64,000 nucleotides of DNA from Roseibium aggregatum. GTDB taxonomy: Bacteria; Pseudomonadota; Alphaproteobacteria; Rhizobiales; Stappiaceae. The position numbers were made by a program, and so were the translations under genes. The notes beneath the pieces were generated by a model. The model had not been told where the DNA came from. It was given only the letters and a program-made list of their open reading frames with translations, and did no database searches. The stretch is from positions 62,001 to 126,000 of the forward strand of contig NZ_JABFCZ010000005.1 of assembly GCF_014692675.1 (NCBI RefSeq), written 5' to 3'. Shown piece after piece: positions 7,630 to 15,752 of this stretch; within the stretch, counting starts at the first letter, position 1; every line of letters starts with the position of its first letter.

Positions 7630-8799
7630 ATGAGCCTCATGAACGACACGATCGGGATTCTGGACCGGCTGATCGCTTTTCCGACGGTGTCCACCGACAG
7701 CAATCTGGAACTGATCGTCTATGCGTCGGAACTGTTGGAACACCACGGGTTCCGCACGACGGTCTCGCGCGACGACACCGGCAAGAAGGCCAATCTTTTT
7801 GCCACGCTCGGTCCGGATGCGCCCGATGGCATCGTTCTGTCGGGCCATTCCGACGTGGTACCGGCGGATGCGGAGGACTGGACATCCGATCCCTTCCGGC
7901 TCCGCCAGGATGGCGACCTGCTTTTCGGCAGGGGCACCTGCGACATGAAGGGCTTCATCGCCGCGGTGCTGGCCATGGCGCCGGCCTATGCCGAATTGAA
8001 CCTTCAGCGTCCCCTGCATGTGGCCCTGACCTATGACGAGGAAACCGGCTGCTTCGGCGCCCGGCATCTGGTCGAGGAACTGAAAGCCCAGGATATCCGC
8101 CCCGCGGTTGCCATCATCGGCGAACCGACCATGATGCGGGTGATCGAGGGTCACAAGGGCTGTTACGAATACACCACCTGCTTCCACGGCACGGACGGGC
8201 ACGGTTCGGATCCCGACCGGGGCGTCAACGCCATCCATTATGCGGTACGTTTCATGACGCGGCTCATGGAACTGGGTGAGACGGTGAAGGCAGGCGCCAA
8301 ATTCTCCAACGAGCGCTACCAGCCGCCCTGGACGACCGTCCAGGTCGGCCGGATCGAGGGCGGCAAGGCGCGCAACGTGATTGCACGAAACTGTTCGGTG
8401 GAATGGGAGATGCGCCCGGTCCGCCAGGCCGATGCCACGATGATCAAGGACGCGCTTGAAGAGTATTGCCGGACGCAGCTCCTGCCCGAGATGCAGGCGG
8501 TCTCCGAAGATGCGCGCATTGTTACCGAAATCATTGGGGAAGTTGCCGGACTTGAGGTCATGTCGGACAACGAGGCACGGGATATTGTCTGCCGATTGAC
8601 CGGGTCGGACCTGTGCGACGTGGTGGCGTTCGGAACCGAAGCGGGCCTGTTCCAGTCGCTTGGCATGTCGGTCGTTGTCTGCGGACCGGGATCGATCGCC
8701 CAGGCCCACCAGCCGGATGAATATGTCAGCATCAGCCAGATGCAGTCCTGCCTCGATATGTTGGCCGGTTTGTCGGCAACCCTGGAGCAGCGGTCATGA
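7630..8799 (+). CDS. M20 family deacetylase (ArgE-like), probable N-acetyl-diaminobutyrate deacetylase
   Basis: A 389-residue zinc-dependent M20 amidohydrolase of the acetylornithine deacetylase (ArgE) type. Metal and catalytic residues are visible: His73 and Asp75 (SGHSDVVP), Asp105 (GTCDMKG), the Glu pair 137-138 (YDEETG) and Glu165 (GEPTMM). A dimerisation domain sits in the middle. It lies directly after doeA, where ectoine clusters normally carry doeB/eutE, a deacetylase of the unrelated aspartoacylase/succinylglutamate desuccinylase family. N-acetyl-diaminobutyrate is one carbon shorter than N-acetylornithine, so this enzyme may fill the DoeB step. A biosynthetic ArgE role is less likely here. 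Confidence 0.8.
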   Translation: MSLMNDTIGILDRLIAFPTVSTDSNLELIVYASELLEHHGFRTTVSRDDTGKKANLFATLGPDAPDGIVLSGHSDVVPADAEDWTSDPFRLRQDGDLLFGRGTCDMKGFIAAVLAMAPAYAELNLQRPLHVALTYDEETGCFGARHLVEELKAQDIRPAVAIIGEPTMMRVIEGHKGCYEYTTCFHGTDGHGSDPDRGVNAIHYAVRFMTRLMELGETVKAGAKFSNERYQPPWTTVQVGRIEGGKARNVIARNCSVEWEMRPVRQADATMIKDALEEYCRTQLLPEMQAVSEDARIVTEIIGEVAGLEVMSDNEARDIVCRLTGSDLCDVVAFGTEAGLFQSLGMSVVVCGPGSIAQAHQPDEYVSISQMQSCLDMLAGLSATLEQRS

Positions 8800-9497
8800 A
8801 ACCGTCCGATGAACTGGTCGCTGCGCTCGAAGAGGCCGGCAGTGCCCAGGAACGGTTCGAGATCATGTATGACACGCTCCGCGACCGGATCAGCGTATCG
8901 GACTATCCGCCGGGAACGCGGCTCAGCGAAGAGGCGCTTGCCGCCGAGTTCGGAGTGAGCCGCAGCCCTCTTCGCAAGGCGCTCAAGATCCTGGAAGCAG
9001 ACGGCCTTCTGCAGTCGGTCCAGGGGGTCGGAACGATCGTGACCGATGTCGATCTCGATGAATTGACCCAGGTCTATCAGTTGCGGATGGAGCTCAACGA
9101 ACTGGTCGGACGGCTCTCGCCGAAACATCCCGACGAGACAACCCTGGCGCTGTTCGAGGACATCAGAAAACGCGCGGAAGCGCTGCGTTCGGCGCCGGAC
9201 ATGAAGATCTTCGCCAGACTGAACATCGATTTCTTCCATGTCTTTGTACGGCTTACCGACAACCAGCCGCTTGTGGAAGTCTCAGAGCGATTGTTTTATC
9301 AGACCTGCCGGATCTGGTTGAAAATGATCCCCATGATGGATCTCGCAGAAGAAGTCGCCATTTTTGCGGGCGAGATAGCCGCGATCACCGATGCGGTGCG
9401 GCTTGGCGATACGGAAGCCGCCGGTCACATCCGTAGAGCCCATCTTTCCATGGGCTTTGCCCGCCTGAAAGGTCACGCCCGCCGCCACACGTTATAG
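8796..9497 (+). CDS. GntR family regulator, FCD domain
   Basis: A 233-residue regulator with an N-terminal winged helix (about 25-85: LRDRISVSDYPPGTRLSEEALAAEF then SRSPLRKAL) and an all-helical FCD ligand domain (about 95-225). It overlaps the M20 gene by four bases (ATGA), so it is translated with the ectoine arm. The palindromes at 6310 and 6394 have the TTGT-N2-ACAA core recognised by this subfamily, so autoregulation of the divergent locus is likely. Known ectoine clusters use EnuR, a MocR-type GntR with an aminotransferase-like domain; this one has FCD instead. The ligand is unknown. Confidence 0.88.
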   Translation: MKPSDELVAALEEAGSAQERFEIMYDTLRDRISVSDYPPGTRLSEEALAAEFGVSRSPLRKALKILEADGLLQSVQGVGTIVTDVDLDELTQVYQLRMELNELVGRLSPKHPDETTLALFEDIRKRAEALRSAPDMKIFARLNIDFFHVFVRLTDNQPLVEVSERLFYQTCRIWLKMIPMMDLAEEVAIFAGEIAAITDAVRLGDTEAAGHIRRAHLSMGFARLKGHARRHTL

Positions 9498-9560
9498 ACG
9501 GTTTGGCCGGCTCGTCCGGAAGCAGGCGCAACGTGGCCAGACAGCTGGCCCGGCAAACCA

Positions 9561-9574
9561 TTGATCCACGTCAT
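9561..9574 (+). promoter_or_regulatory. FNR/FixK-type box upstream of the CoA ligase
   Basis: TTGATCCACGTCAT fits TTGAY-N4-RTCAA at nine of ten positions. Its centre is 77 bases before the ATG at 9645. A class II activator placed at -41.5 would give a start site near 9609, with TTAGGC (9596-9601) as a -10 candidate. The same element type recurs at 14911 and 18990. Confidence 0.6.
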
Positions 9575-9644
9575 TTCAAATGCCGTGTCCTCCCGTTAGG
9601 CTTTCCGGACAACAAACTGCAACCTGCAGGAAAGGGCCGGGAGG

Positions 9645-11396
9645 ATGGCTCGGGAGATTATCCGTAAGGATACGGCGTATGCCGCGAAGGCGAATATGCC
9701 GGACTACGACAAAGAGCGTGCATCCTTCAGTTGGGAGGATGCCAAGGCAGAGCTCGACGGTCTGCCCGGCGGCAAGCTCAATATCGCCCATGAAGCCCTC
9801 GACCGGCATATCGCCAATGGCAATGCGGACAAAACCGCGTTGCGCTGGATTTCCAAGGATGGCGAACCGACCGATTTCAGTTATCGGGACCTGATCGGGC
9901 AGACCGCCCGTTTCGCCAATGTTCTCCGAAGCATCGGCGTGGAAAAGGGCGAGCGGGTTTATTCGCTGCTCGGCCGCGTCCCCGAACTTTACGTCACGGC
10001 TCTTGGAACGCTCAAAGCCGGCAGCGTGTTCTGCCCGATGTTTTCCGCCTTCGGTCCGGAGCCAATCCAGTCGCGTATGGAGATCGGCGGCGGCAAGGTG
10101 CTCGTCACCACCAAGGCACTCTACCGGCGCAAGGTCGCCGGTATCCGCGATCGCCTGCCGGAACTGAAGGAAGTGCTGCTGATCGATGGCGACGGCAGCA
10201 TGGACGGAACCCGCAATCTTGCAGCCTTGATGAAGGACGCATCGCCAGACTTCCCGGTCGAACCGATGGATCCGGAGGATATGGCACTCCTGCATTTCAC
10301 CAGCGGCACGACCGGCAAGCCGAAGGGCGCCGTTCATGTCCATGGCGCCGTCGTCGCCCACAAGACGACTGGCCGGATCGCCCTCGACCTGAGACCAGAG
10401 GACACCTTCTGGTGCACCGCCGATCCGGGCTGGGTGACCGGCACGTCCTACGGCATCATTGCGCCCCTGACGATCGGCGCCACCATGATCGTCGATCAGG
10501 CCGAATTCGACGCCGAGCGCTGGTACCGGATCCTGGAAGAGGAAAAGGTCACGGTCTGGTACACGGCGCCGACCGCGATCCGCATGCTGATGAAGGCAGG
10601 AGCGGACATGGCGAGGGCCCGTGATCTTTCGCGCATCCGCTTCATGGCAAGTGTCGGTGAGCCGCTCAACCCGGAAGCCGTCGTGTGGAGCAACGATGTT
10701 TTCGGCATGCCGTTCCATGATAACTGGTGGCAGACGGAGACCGGCGGTATCATGATCGCCAATTACGCTTCCATGGACGTCAAGCCCGGCTCCATGGGCA
10801 AGCCCTTGCCCGGGATCGACGCCGGCATCGTCGCCCGGCAGGACGGCGGGGTGAACGCGGTCGACGATCAGATGGTGATCGGCGAACTGGCGCTGAAGCC
10901 TGGTTGGCCGTCGATGATGCGCGCCTATCTGCATGAGCAGGCCCGCTACGACAAATGCTTTGTCGGTGGCTGGTATCTGACCGGCGACCTCGCCATGCGC
11001 GACACGGAGGGGTATTTCTGGTTTGTCGGCCGTGCCGATGACGTCATCAAGAGTTCCGGCCATCTGATCGGCCCGTTCGAGGTTGAAAGCGCGCTGATGG
11101 AACATGAGGCCGTCGCCGAGGTCGGGGTGATCGGTATTCCGGATGAAACGGCGGGCGAAATCGTCAAGGCCTATGTGGCGCTGAAACCGGGTTACGAGGA
11201 AAGTGATGATCTGCGCCTGGACCTGATCGGCCATGCGCGCAAGCGGCTCGGTCCGGCCGTGGCGCCTAAGGAAATCGCCTTCCGGGCGAACCTGCCCAAG
11301 ACCCGCAGCGGCAAGATCATGCGCAGGCTTTTGAAAGCGCGTGAACTCGGACTTCCCGAGGGCGATATCTCCACCCTGGAGAGTGATGAAAAATGA
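9645..11396 (+). CDS. Acetyl-CoA synthetase-like AMP-forming CoA ligase
   Basis: A 583-residue member of the adenylate-forming (ANL) superfamily, closest in layout to AcsA. The P-loop [10 protein letters not shown], the [10 protein letters not shown] acyl/adenylate motif, the YLTGDLA hinge region and the C-terminal catalytic lysine K557 (TRSGKIMRR) are all intact. It would activate acetate or a short acyl acid with ATP and CoA. It is the first gene of a tight set: its stop overlaps the E1 start by four bases. An FNR/FixK-type box lies 71 bases upstream, suggesting induction when oxygen falls. Length is shorter than typical Acs (about 650), so the substrate could be propionate or another acid. 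Confidence 0.85.
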   Translation: MAREIIRKDTAYAAKANMPDYDKERASFSWEDAKAELDGLPGGKLNIAHEALDRHIANGNADKTALRWISKDGEPTDFSYRDLIGQTARFANVLRSIGVEKGERVYSLLGRVPELYVTALGTLKAGSVFCPMFSAFGPEPIQSRMEIGGGKVLVTTKALYRRKVAGIRDRLPELKEVLLIDGDGSMDGTRNLAALMKDASPDFPVEPMDPEDMALLHFTSGTTGKPKGAVHVHGAVVAHKTTGRIALDLRPEDTFWCTADPGWVTGTSYGIIAPLTIGATMIVDQAEFDAERWYRILEEEKVTVWYTAPTAIRMLMKAGADMARARDLSRIRFMASVGEPLNPEAVVWSNDVFGMPFHDNWWQTETGGIMIANYASMDVKPGSMGKPLPGIDAGIVARQDGGVNAVDDQMVIGELALKPGWPSMMRAYLHEQARYDKCFVGGWYLTGDLAMRDTEGYFWFVGRADDVIKSSGHLIGPFEVESALMEHEAVAEVGVIGIPDETAGEIVKAYVALKPGYEESDDLRLDLIGHARKRLGPAVAPKEIAFRANLPKTRSGKIMRRLLKARELGLPEGDISTLESDEK

Positions 11397-13420
11397 TTGA
11401 TTCCGGCCCCGCACAAGCTCTGAAAAAAGACCTGAAACCGCACCTGACCCGCGCGCACGCGCTTGACCTGCTCAAGGCGATGATCCGCATCCGGCGTTTC
11501 GAGGATAAATGCGCGGAACTCTATACCCGGGAAAAGATCCGGGGCTTCCTGCATCTCTACGACGGTGAGGAGGCGATCGCAGCCGGTGTGATCCCGGTTC
11601 TGACCGAAAACGATCGGCTGGTCGCAACGTACCGCGAGCATGGCCATGCCCTGATGCGCGGACTGCCGATGAAAGACGTTCTGGCCGAGATGTACGGCAA
11701 GGCGGAAGGCTGTTCCGGCGGCCGGGGCGGCTCCATGCATCTCTTCAGCGCCAAGGCCAATTTCTACGGCGGCAATGCCATTGTCGGCGGCGGCCTGCCG
11801 CTCGCCGTCGGACTGGGGCTTGCCGACAGGATGCGGAACGAGGATCGGGTGACTGCCTGCTTCTTCGGTGAGGGTGCGGTCGCCGAAGGCGAGTTCCATG
11901 AAAGCATGAACCTTGCCTCGCTTTGGCAGCTGCCGGTTCTCTTCGTCTGCGAGAACAACGGCTATGCCATGGGCTCCGCGCTGGCCCGCACGGAGTCGGA
12001 GACGGATATCCACGCCAAGGCGGCGAGCTACGCGGTCCAAAGCGAAGTCGTTGACGGCATGGATATCGTTGCTGTCGAGGCCGCTGCCCGCCGGGCCCTG
12101 GCAACGATCCGGGAAACCGGGAAACCGTTTTTCCTGGAATGCCGGACCTATCGTTTCCGGGCCCATTCCATGTTCGATGCCCAGCTTTACCGGGACAAGC
12201 AGGAAGTTGAGGAGTGGCGCAGCAAGGGGCCAATCCTGCGTTTCCAGACCTGGCTGGAACAGACCGGAATGCTGCATGCGGCCGACCTGGAGCGGATCGA
12301 GGCGGACGTCGAGGCGGAAATCGAAGAGGCGGTGGCCTTCTCCGAGGCGGGAACGCTGGAACCGGTCGGGGACCTGACCAGATATGTCACGGCGCCGGAG
12401 AGGCCGGAGCCGCCGGCCGTACCGGAACCTTCGGGCGAAACCATCACCACCACCTATCGGGAAGCGGTCAAAGCGGCGATTTCGGAAGCCTTGAAGCGTG
12501 ACGACCGGGTGTTCCTGATGGGCGAGGATGTCGGTGCCTATGGCGGCTGCTATGCCGTTAGCATGGGATTGTTCAATGAGTTCGGACCAGACCGGATCCG
12601 CGACACGCCCTTGTCGGAGTCCGGGTTTACGGGTGCGGGAATCGGCGCCGCCATTGCCGGCATGCGTCCAATCGTCGAGGTGATGACGGTCAATTTTTCT
12701 CTCCTTGCCATCGACCAGATCCTGAACACGGCAGCCACCTTCCGCCACATGTCCAACAACCAGTTCGGCGTTCCGGTGGTGATCCGCATGGCGACCGGGG
12801 CCGGCAAACAGCTTGCCGCCCAGCATTCCCATTCGCTGGAAGGCTGGTATGCGCATATTCCCGGGATCCGTGTTCTGGCGCCGGCAACCCTGGAGGATGC
12901 CCGGGGCATGCTCTGGACCGCGCTGGAAGACCCGGACCCGGTGCTGATTTTCGAAAATGTCATGCTCTACAACATGGAAGGCCAGCTTGCCGCCAACGCC
13001 GGGCCGGTCGATATCGACAAGGCGGCCGTGCGCAGGGAAGGGGGCGACGTGACCCTCGTCACCTATGGCGGCTCCCTGTTCAAGACCCTGGAGGCCGCCG
13101 AAGAGCTGGCGAAGGCTGGTATAGATGCAGAAGTGATCGATCTCAGATCGCTGCGCCCGCTTGACATGGAAACGATCCTGGCTTCGGTCAACAAGACCCA
13201 TTGCGCGTTGATCGTCGACGAGGGCTGGAGAACCGGAAGCCTCTCTGCCGAAATCGGCATGCAGATCGCAGAGAATGCCTTCTTCGACCTCGATGCGCCG
13301 CTTGCCCGTGTCTGCAGCGCTGAAGTTCCGATCCCCTATGCCCACCACCTGGAACAGGCCGCAATCCCCCAGGTCGATAAGATTGTTGCTGCCGCTCGGA
13401 CACTCGTAGGAGGAGCGTGA
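11393..13420 (+). CDS. 2-oxoacid dehydrogenase E1, fused alpha and beta subunits
   Basis: A 675-residue fusion of thiamin-diphosphate E1 alpha (about 1-325) and E1 beta (about 345-675), which are usually separate genes. The ThDP/Mg motif runs from GEG (159-161) to ENN (187-189). The beta half carries the [11 protein letters not shown] and transketolase C-terminal segments. E1 oxidatively decarboxylates a 2-oxoacid and passes the acyl group to lipoyl-E2. Pyruvate, acetoin and branched-chain oxoacid dehydrogenases all share this architecture, so the substrate is open. The gene is translationally coupled to the ligase before it and the E2 after it (3-base gap). No E3 is present nearby. Confidence 0.86.
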   Translation: MIDSGPAQALKKDLKPHLTRAHALDLLKAMIRIRRFEDKCAELYTREKIRGFLHLYDGEEAIAAGVIPVLTENDRLVATYREHGHALMRGLPMKDVLAEMYGKAEGCSGGRGGSMHLFSAKANFYGGNAIVGGGLPLAVGLGLADRMRNEDRVTACFFGEGAVAEGEFHESMNLASLWQLPVLFVCENNGYAMGSALARTESETDIHAKAASYAVQSEVVDGMDIVAVEAAARRALATIRETGKPFFLECRTYRFRAHSMFDAQLYRDKQEVEEWRSKGPILRFQTWLEQTGMLHAADLERIEADVEAEIEEAVAFSEAGTLEPVGDLTRYVTAPERPEPPAVPEPSGETITTTYREAVKAAISEALKRDDRVFLMGEDVGAYGGCYAVSMGLFNEFGPDRIRDTPLSESGFTGAGIGAAIAGMRPIVEVMTVNFSLLAIDQILNTAATFRHMSNNQFGVPVVIRMATGAGKQLAAQHSHSLEGWYAHIPGIRVLAPATLEDARGMLWTALEDPDPVLIFENVMLYNMEGQLAANAGPVDIDKAAVRREGGDVTLVTYGGSLFKTLEAAEELAKAGIDAEVIDLRSLRPLDMETILASVNKTHCALIVDEGWRTGSLSAEIGMQIAENAFFDLDAPLARVCSAEVPIPYAHHLEQAAIPQVDKIVAAARTLVGGA

Positions 13421-13423
13421 ACG

Positions 13424-14656
13424 ATGGCCGCCTTCGTCATGCCCTCCCTGGGGTCCGATATGGATGCGGGTACCCTGGTCGAATGGTTGAAAAAGCCGGG
13501 CGACGAAGTGCACCGCGGCGACATCGTTGCCGTCGTCGAAACCCAGAAAGGTGCGATCGAGATCGAATCCTTTCAGGAAGGGATCCTGACCGGCTACCTG
13601 ACTGACCTCGGCAAGAAGGTCCCGGTCGGGACGCCGCTTGCAGTGATCAAGGAAGAGGGCAAGGACGATCCGGAAGACGCGGCGCTGCTGAAAGGCGGGG
13701 CGCCGGCCGCCGAAACGCCGACGCCCTCCGCGGAAAGCGCCCAGGCTACAACCAAAGCGGCTGCGCCTGTTGCCGAACCGCCTGTCGCAAAACCAGGTGG
13801 AGCAGCCGGGGAACGTTTGAAGATCTCGCCGGCGGCGCGACGGTTGGCGCAGACCTCGGGCATCGATCCGACGACGCTCACGGGATCGGGGCCGGAAGGC
13901 TCGATCGTTCTCGCCGATGTCATGGCGCGGCTGGAGCAGAAACAGCCCCCGATACGATCTGCGAAAAAGACGCCCCGTGAAGGCGGTGAGCAATTGACCG
14001 GGATGCGCGCGGCAATCGCCGCCGCCATGGCGCATTCCAAGCGGGAGATCCCCCATTATTATCTCAGCCAGACGGTCGATCTGACCGATGCGGACGCGTT
14101 CGTTTCCGCGATAAATGCCGATCGGCCGCCGGAAAAGCGCGTCTTGTTGGGAGCACTGTTCGTCAAGGCGGTTGCCATGGCGTGCCGGAAATTCCCGGAA
14201 TTCAACGGTCACTTCGAGGACGAGACGTTTCACGCCTCCAAGGCCGTTCATGCCGGCATGGCGATCAATATCCGCGGCGGAGGCCTGGTTGCTCCGGCAA
14301 TCCACAATGCCGAAACACTCGATCTCGATACTCTGATGGACAAGATGCGCGATCTGGTGGCCCGCGTGCGGGCAGGGCGGTTCCGGGCTGCCGAGCTTTC
14401 CGATCCGACGATTACGGTTTCGAGCCTGGGCGATCGCGGGGTGGAGGCGCTCTACGGAGTCATTTATCCGCCCCAGGTCGCCATCGTGGGATTCGGAACG
14501 CCCTTCCTGCGGCCGTGGGAACAGGCCGGCGATGTGGCGCTCAGGCGCGTCGTCACCCTGACCCTTGCCGCCGACCACCGCGTCAGCGACGGCCACAGCG
14601 GTGCCCGGTTCCTGAATGCCATCGAAAAGCATCTGCAAAAACCGGAGGAGCTATGA
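13424..14656 (+). CDS. Lipoyl acyltransferase E2 of 2-oxoacid dehydrogenase complex
   Basis: A 410-residue E2: one lipoyl domain (1-75, lipoylated lysine K42 in VVETQKGAIE), an Ala/Pro-rich linker, a peripheral subunit-binding domain (about 127-160, ISPAARRLA), and a catalytic domain from about 185 ending with the DHRVSDG active-site motif. It accepts the acyl group from E1 and transfers it to CoA. ETQKG replaces the more usual ETDKA around the lipoyl lysine. A GGAGGA ribosome-binding site precedes the ATG. The stop codon overlaps the start of an acyl carrier protein gene, which is unusual for E2 genes. Confidence 0.88.
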   Translation: MAAFVMPSLGSDMDAGTLVEWLKKPGDEVHRGDIVAVVETQKGAIEIESFQEGILTGYLTDLGKKVPVGTPLAVIKEEGKDDPEDAALLKGGAPAAETPTPSAESAQATTKAAAPVAEPPVAKPGGAAGERLKISPAARRLAQTSGIDPTTLTGSGPEGSIVLADVMARLEQKQPPIRSAKKTPREGGEQLTGMRAAIAAAMAHSKREIPHYYLSQTVDLTDADAFVSAINADRPPEKRVLLGALFVKAVAMACRKFPEFNGHFEDETFHASKAVHAGMAINIRGGGLVAPAIHNAETLDLDTLMDKMRDLVARVRAGRFRAAELSDPTITVSSLGDRGVEALYGVIYPPQVAIVGFGTPFLRPWEQAGDVALRRVVTLTLAADHRVSDGHSGARFLNAIEKHLQKPEEL

Positions 14657-14898
14657 CCCGCGAAGAGATTGAAGCCGTGTTGGGCGCAGAATTGCACCAG
14701 ATTGCACCGGATATCGAAATCGATGACATCGACCGTCAGGAAGATCTGCGCGACGAATTCGACATCGATTCCATGGACTTCCAGAACCTGGTCGGAGCTC
14801 TGTCCAAGCGCCTCGGTATCCCGATGCCGGAAGCCGATTACGGTGAAATGGGGTCCTTTGATGCGATGCTGGACTATCTGACCGCCCATGCCGGCTGA
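14653..14898 (+). CDS. Acyl carrier protein
   Basis: An 81-residue carrier protein. The DEFDIDSMDF motif places the phosphopantetheine serine at S40, followed by the helix III region MPEADYGEMGSFDAMLDYL. It begins inside the last codons of E2 (ATGA overlap), so the two are translated together. It is not part of a fatty-acid synthesis cluster. Its position suggests that an acyl group made by the E1-E2 complex, or by the ligase upstream, is loaded on or passed to this carrier. That is inference; a stand-alone carrier for lipid A or lipoate synthesis cannot be excluded. Confidence 0.88.
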   Translation: MTREEIEAVLGAELHQIAPDIEIDDIDRQEDLRDEFDIDSMDFQNLVGALSKRLGIPMPEADYGEMGSFDAMLDYLTAHAG

Positions 14899-14910
14899 TC
14901 ATCCGAAAGT

Positions 14911-14924
14911 TTGATTACGGTCAA
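14911..14924 (+). promoter_or_regulatory. FNR/FixK-type box upstream of the HPF-CSD gene
   Basis: TTGATTACGGTCAA matches TTGAY-N4-RTCAA at all conserved positions. The centre is 112 bases before the ATG at 15029, so a class II start site would fall near 14959, leaving a leader of about 70 bases. The -10 region is not convincing. Confidence 0.65.
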
Positions 14925-15028
14925 TGCCGGACGGTCACAGCGGGAACAGATTTGAATTGTCAAATGACTACAGGCCCGGGCGGCAACCCGAAAACCGCGT
15001 AACAGCCGGGCCGGACGGGAGAACGAAA

Positions 15029-15580
15029 ATGGATTCACCGGCAAACATCACTTTCCGCCACATGGAACCGACACCGGCCGTGCGCGACGACATCGAGAGC
15101 CGGATCGCCGACCTGGAAAAATTCCACCATCACGTGATCAGCTGCAATGTAGTGGTGAGCGGCCCTTCTCAAAAACACGAAACCGGACAGGAGTTCCATG
15201 TCCAGGTGACGGTACAGGTGCCCGGCCAGAACATCACCGTTTCCGACAAACTCGGGCGGAGTGAGGCGACCCCCGATCTCAGCCTGCTTATCAACCGGGT
15301 ATTTGAGGCGGCCGACCGGCAGTTGCGTGAACGCACAAGGGTCATGGGCGGCCTCGAAGTCAAGCATCATGCGGAGATCATGCACGGCACGATCGACCGG
15401 CTGTTCGAAGGTGAGGGGTACGGCTTCATCACGGCAGAAAACGGCGACGAGGTCTATTTCGAGATGGACAATCTCACCAACGGCGACTGGAAGAAGCTTC
15501 GCGTCGACATGAAGGTGAAATTCCGCGAAGGCATTGGTGACAAAGGTCCCTACGCGATGAACGTCTCCGTTTCCTCCTGA
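15029..15580 (+). CDS. Ribosome hibernation factor (HPF/RaiA) fused to a cold-shock domain
   Basis: A 183-residue two-domain protein. Residues 1 to about 110 look like the HPF/RaiA S30AE fold (ITFRHMEPTPAVRDDIESRIADLEKF). Residues about 118-183 form a cold-shock OB fold with the RNP-like segment GYGFITAENGDEVYFEM. HPF binds the decoding region of 30S subunits in resting cells; cold-shock domains bind single-stranded RNA. The fusion replaces the dimerising tail of long HPF. The start is ATG 15029, preceded by GGGAG; upstream in-frame codons have no ribosome-binding site. The FNR/FixK box before it implies expression at low oxygen. Confidence 0.82.
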   Translation: MDSPANITFRHMEPTPAVRDDIESRIADLEKFHHHVISCNVVVSGPSQKHETGQEFHVQVTVQVPGQNITVSDKLGRSEATPDLSLLINRVFEAADRQLRERTRVMGGLEVKHHAEIMHGTIDRLFEGEGYGFITAENGDEVYFEMDNLTNGDWKKLRVDMKVKFREGIGDKGPYAMNVSVSS

Positions 15581-15613
15581 GCCGGATCTTCGCTTGACAT
15601 TAACAGGCATTGC

Positions 15614-15641
15614 CGAAGGCCGAAGTTGGACTTGGCCTTCG
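15614..15641. other. Strong hairpin between the HPF-CSD and Lon genes
   Basis: CGAAGGCC pairs with GGCCTTCG, and AAGT pairs with ACTT inside the loop, giving a 12-bp interrupted stem. There is no U-tract after it on the plus strand. It may be a partial terminator, an RNA processing site or an mRNA stabiliser. A second small stem, CCGATA/TATCGG, follows at 15653-15669. Confidence 0.5.
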
Positions 15642-15752
15642 CCCTGCCTCAGCCGATAGTCCTTATCGGACAATTGTTTGCGGTTGCCCGGGAGCGCCGG
15701 GGAACCGGAACCATTTTGATCCATATGAAGACCGTTTCCACAGGGGACCGCC

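Noticed and set aside
9500-9560. GGTTTG-GCCGG and CCCGGC-AAACC as a terminator after the GntR gene
   Set aside because: The arms are separated by nearly 40 bases, contain a bulge, and no U-tract follows.
11192-14638. Open frame of over 1,100 codons antisense to the E1-E2 genes
   Set aside because: Its size is due to GC-rich third positions on the coding strand. It runs across three recognisable plus-strand genes and shows no domains.
15716-15729. TTGATCCATATGAA as a fourth FNR/FixK box before the Lon gene
   Set aside because: The second half-site is imperfect and it lies 24 to 37 bases before the ATG, too close for an activator site.
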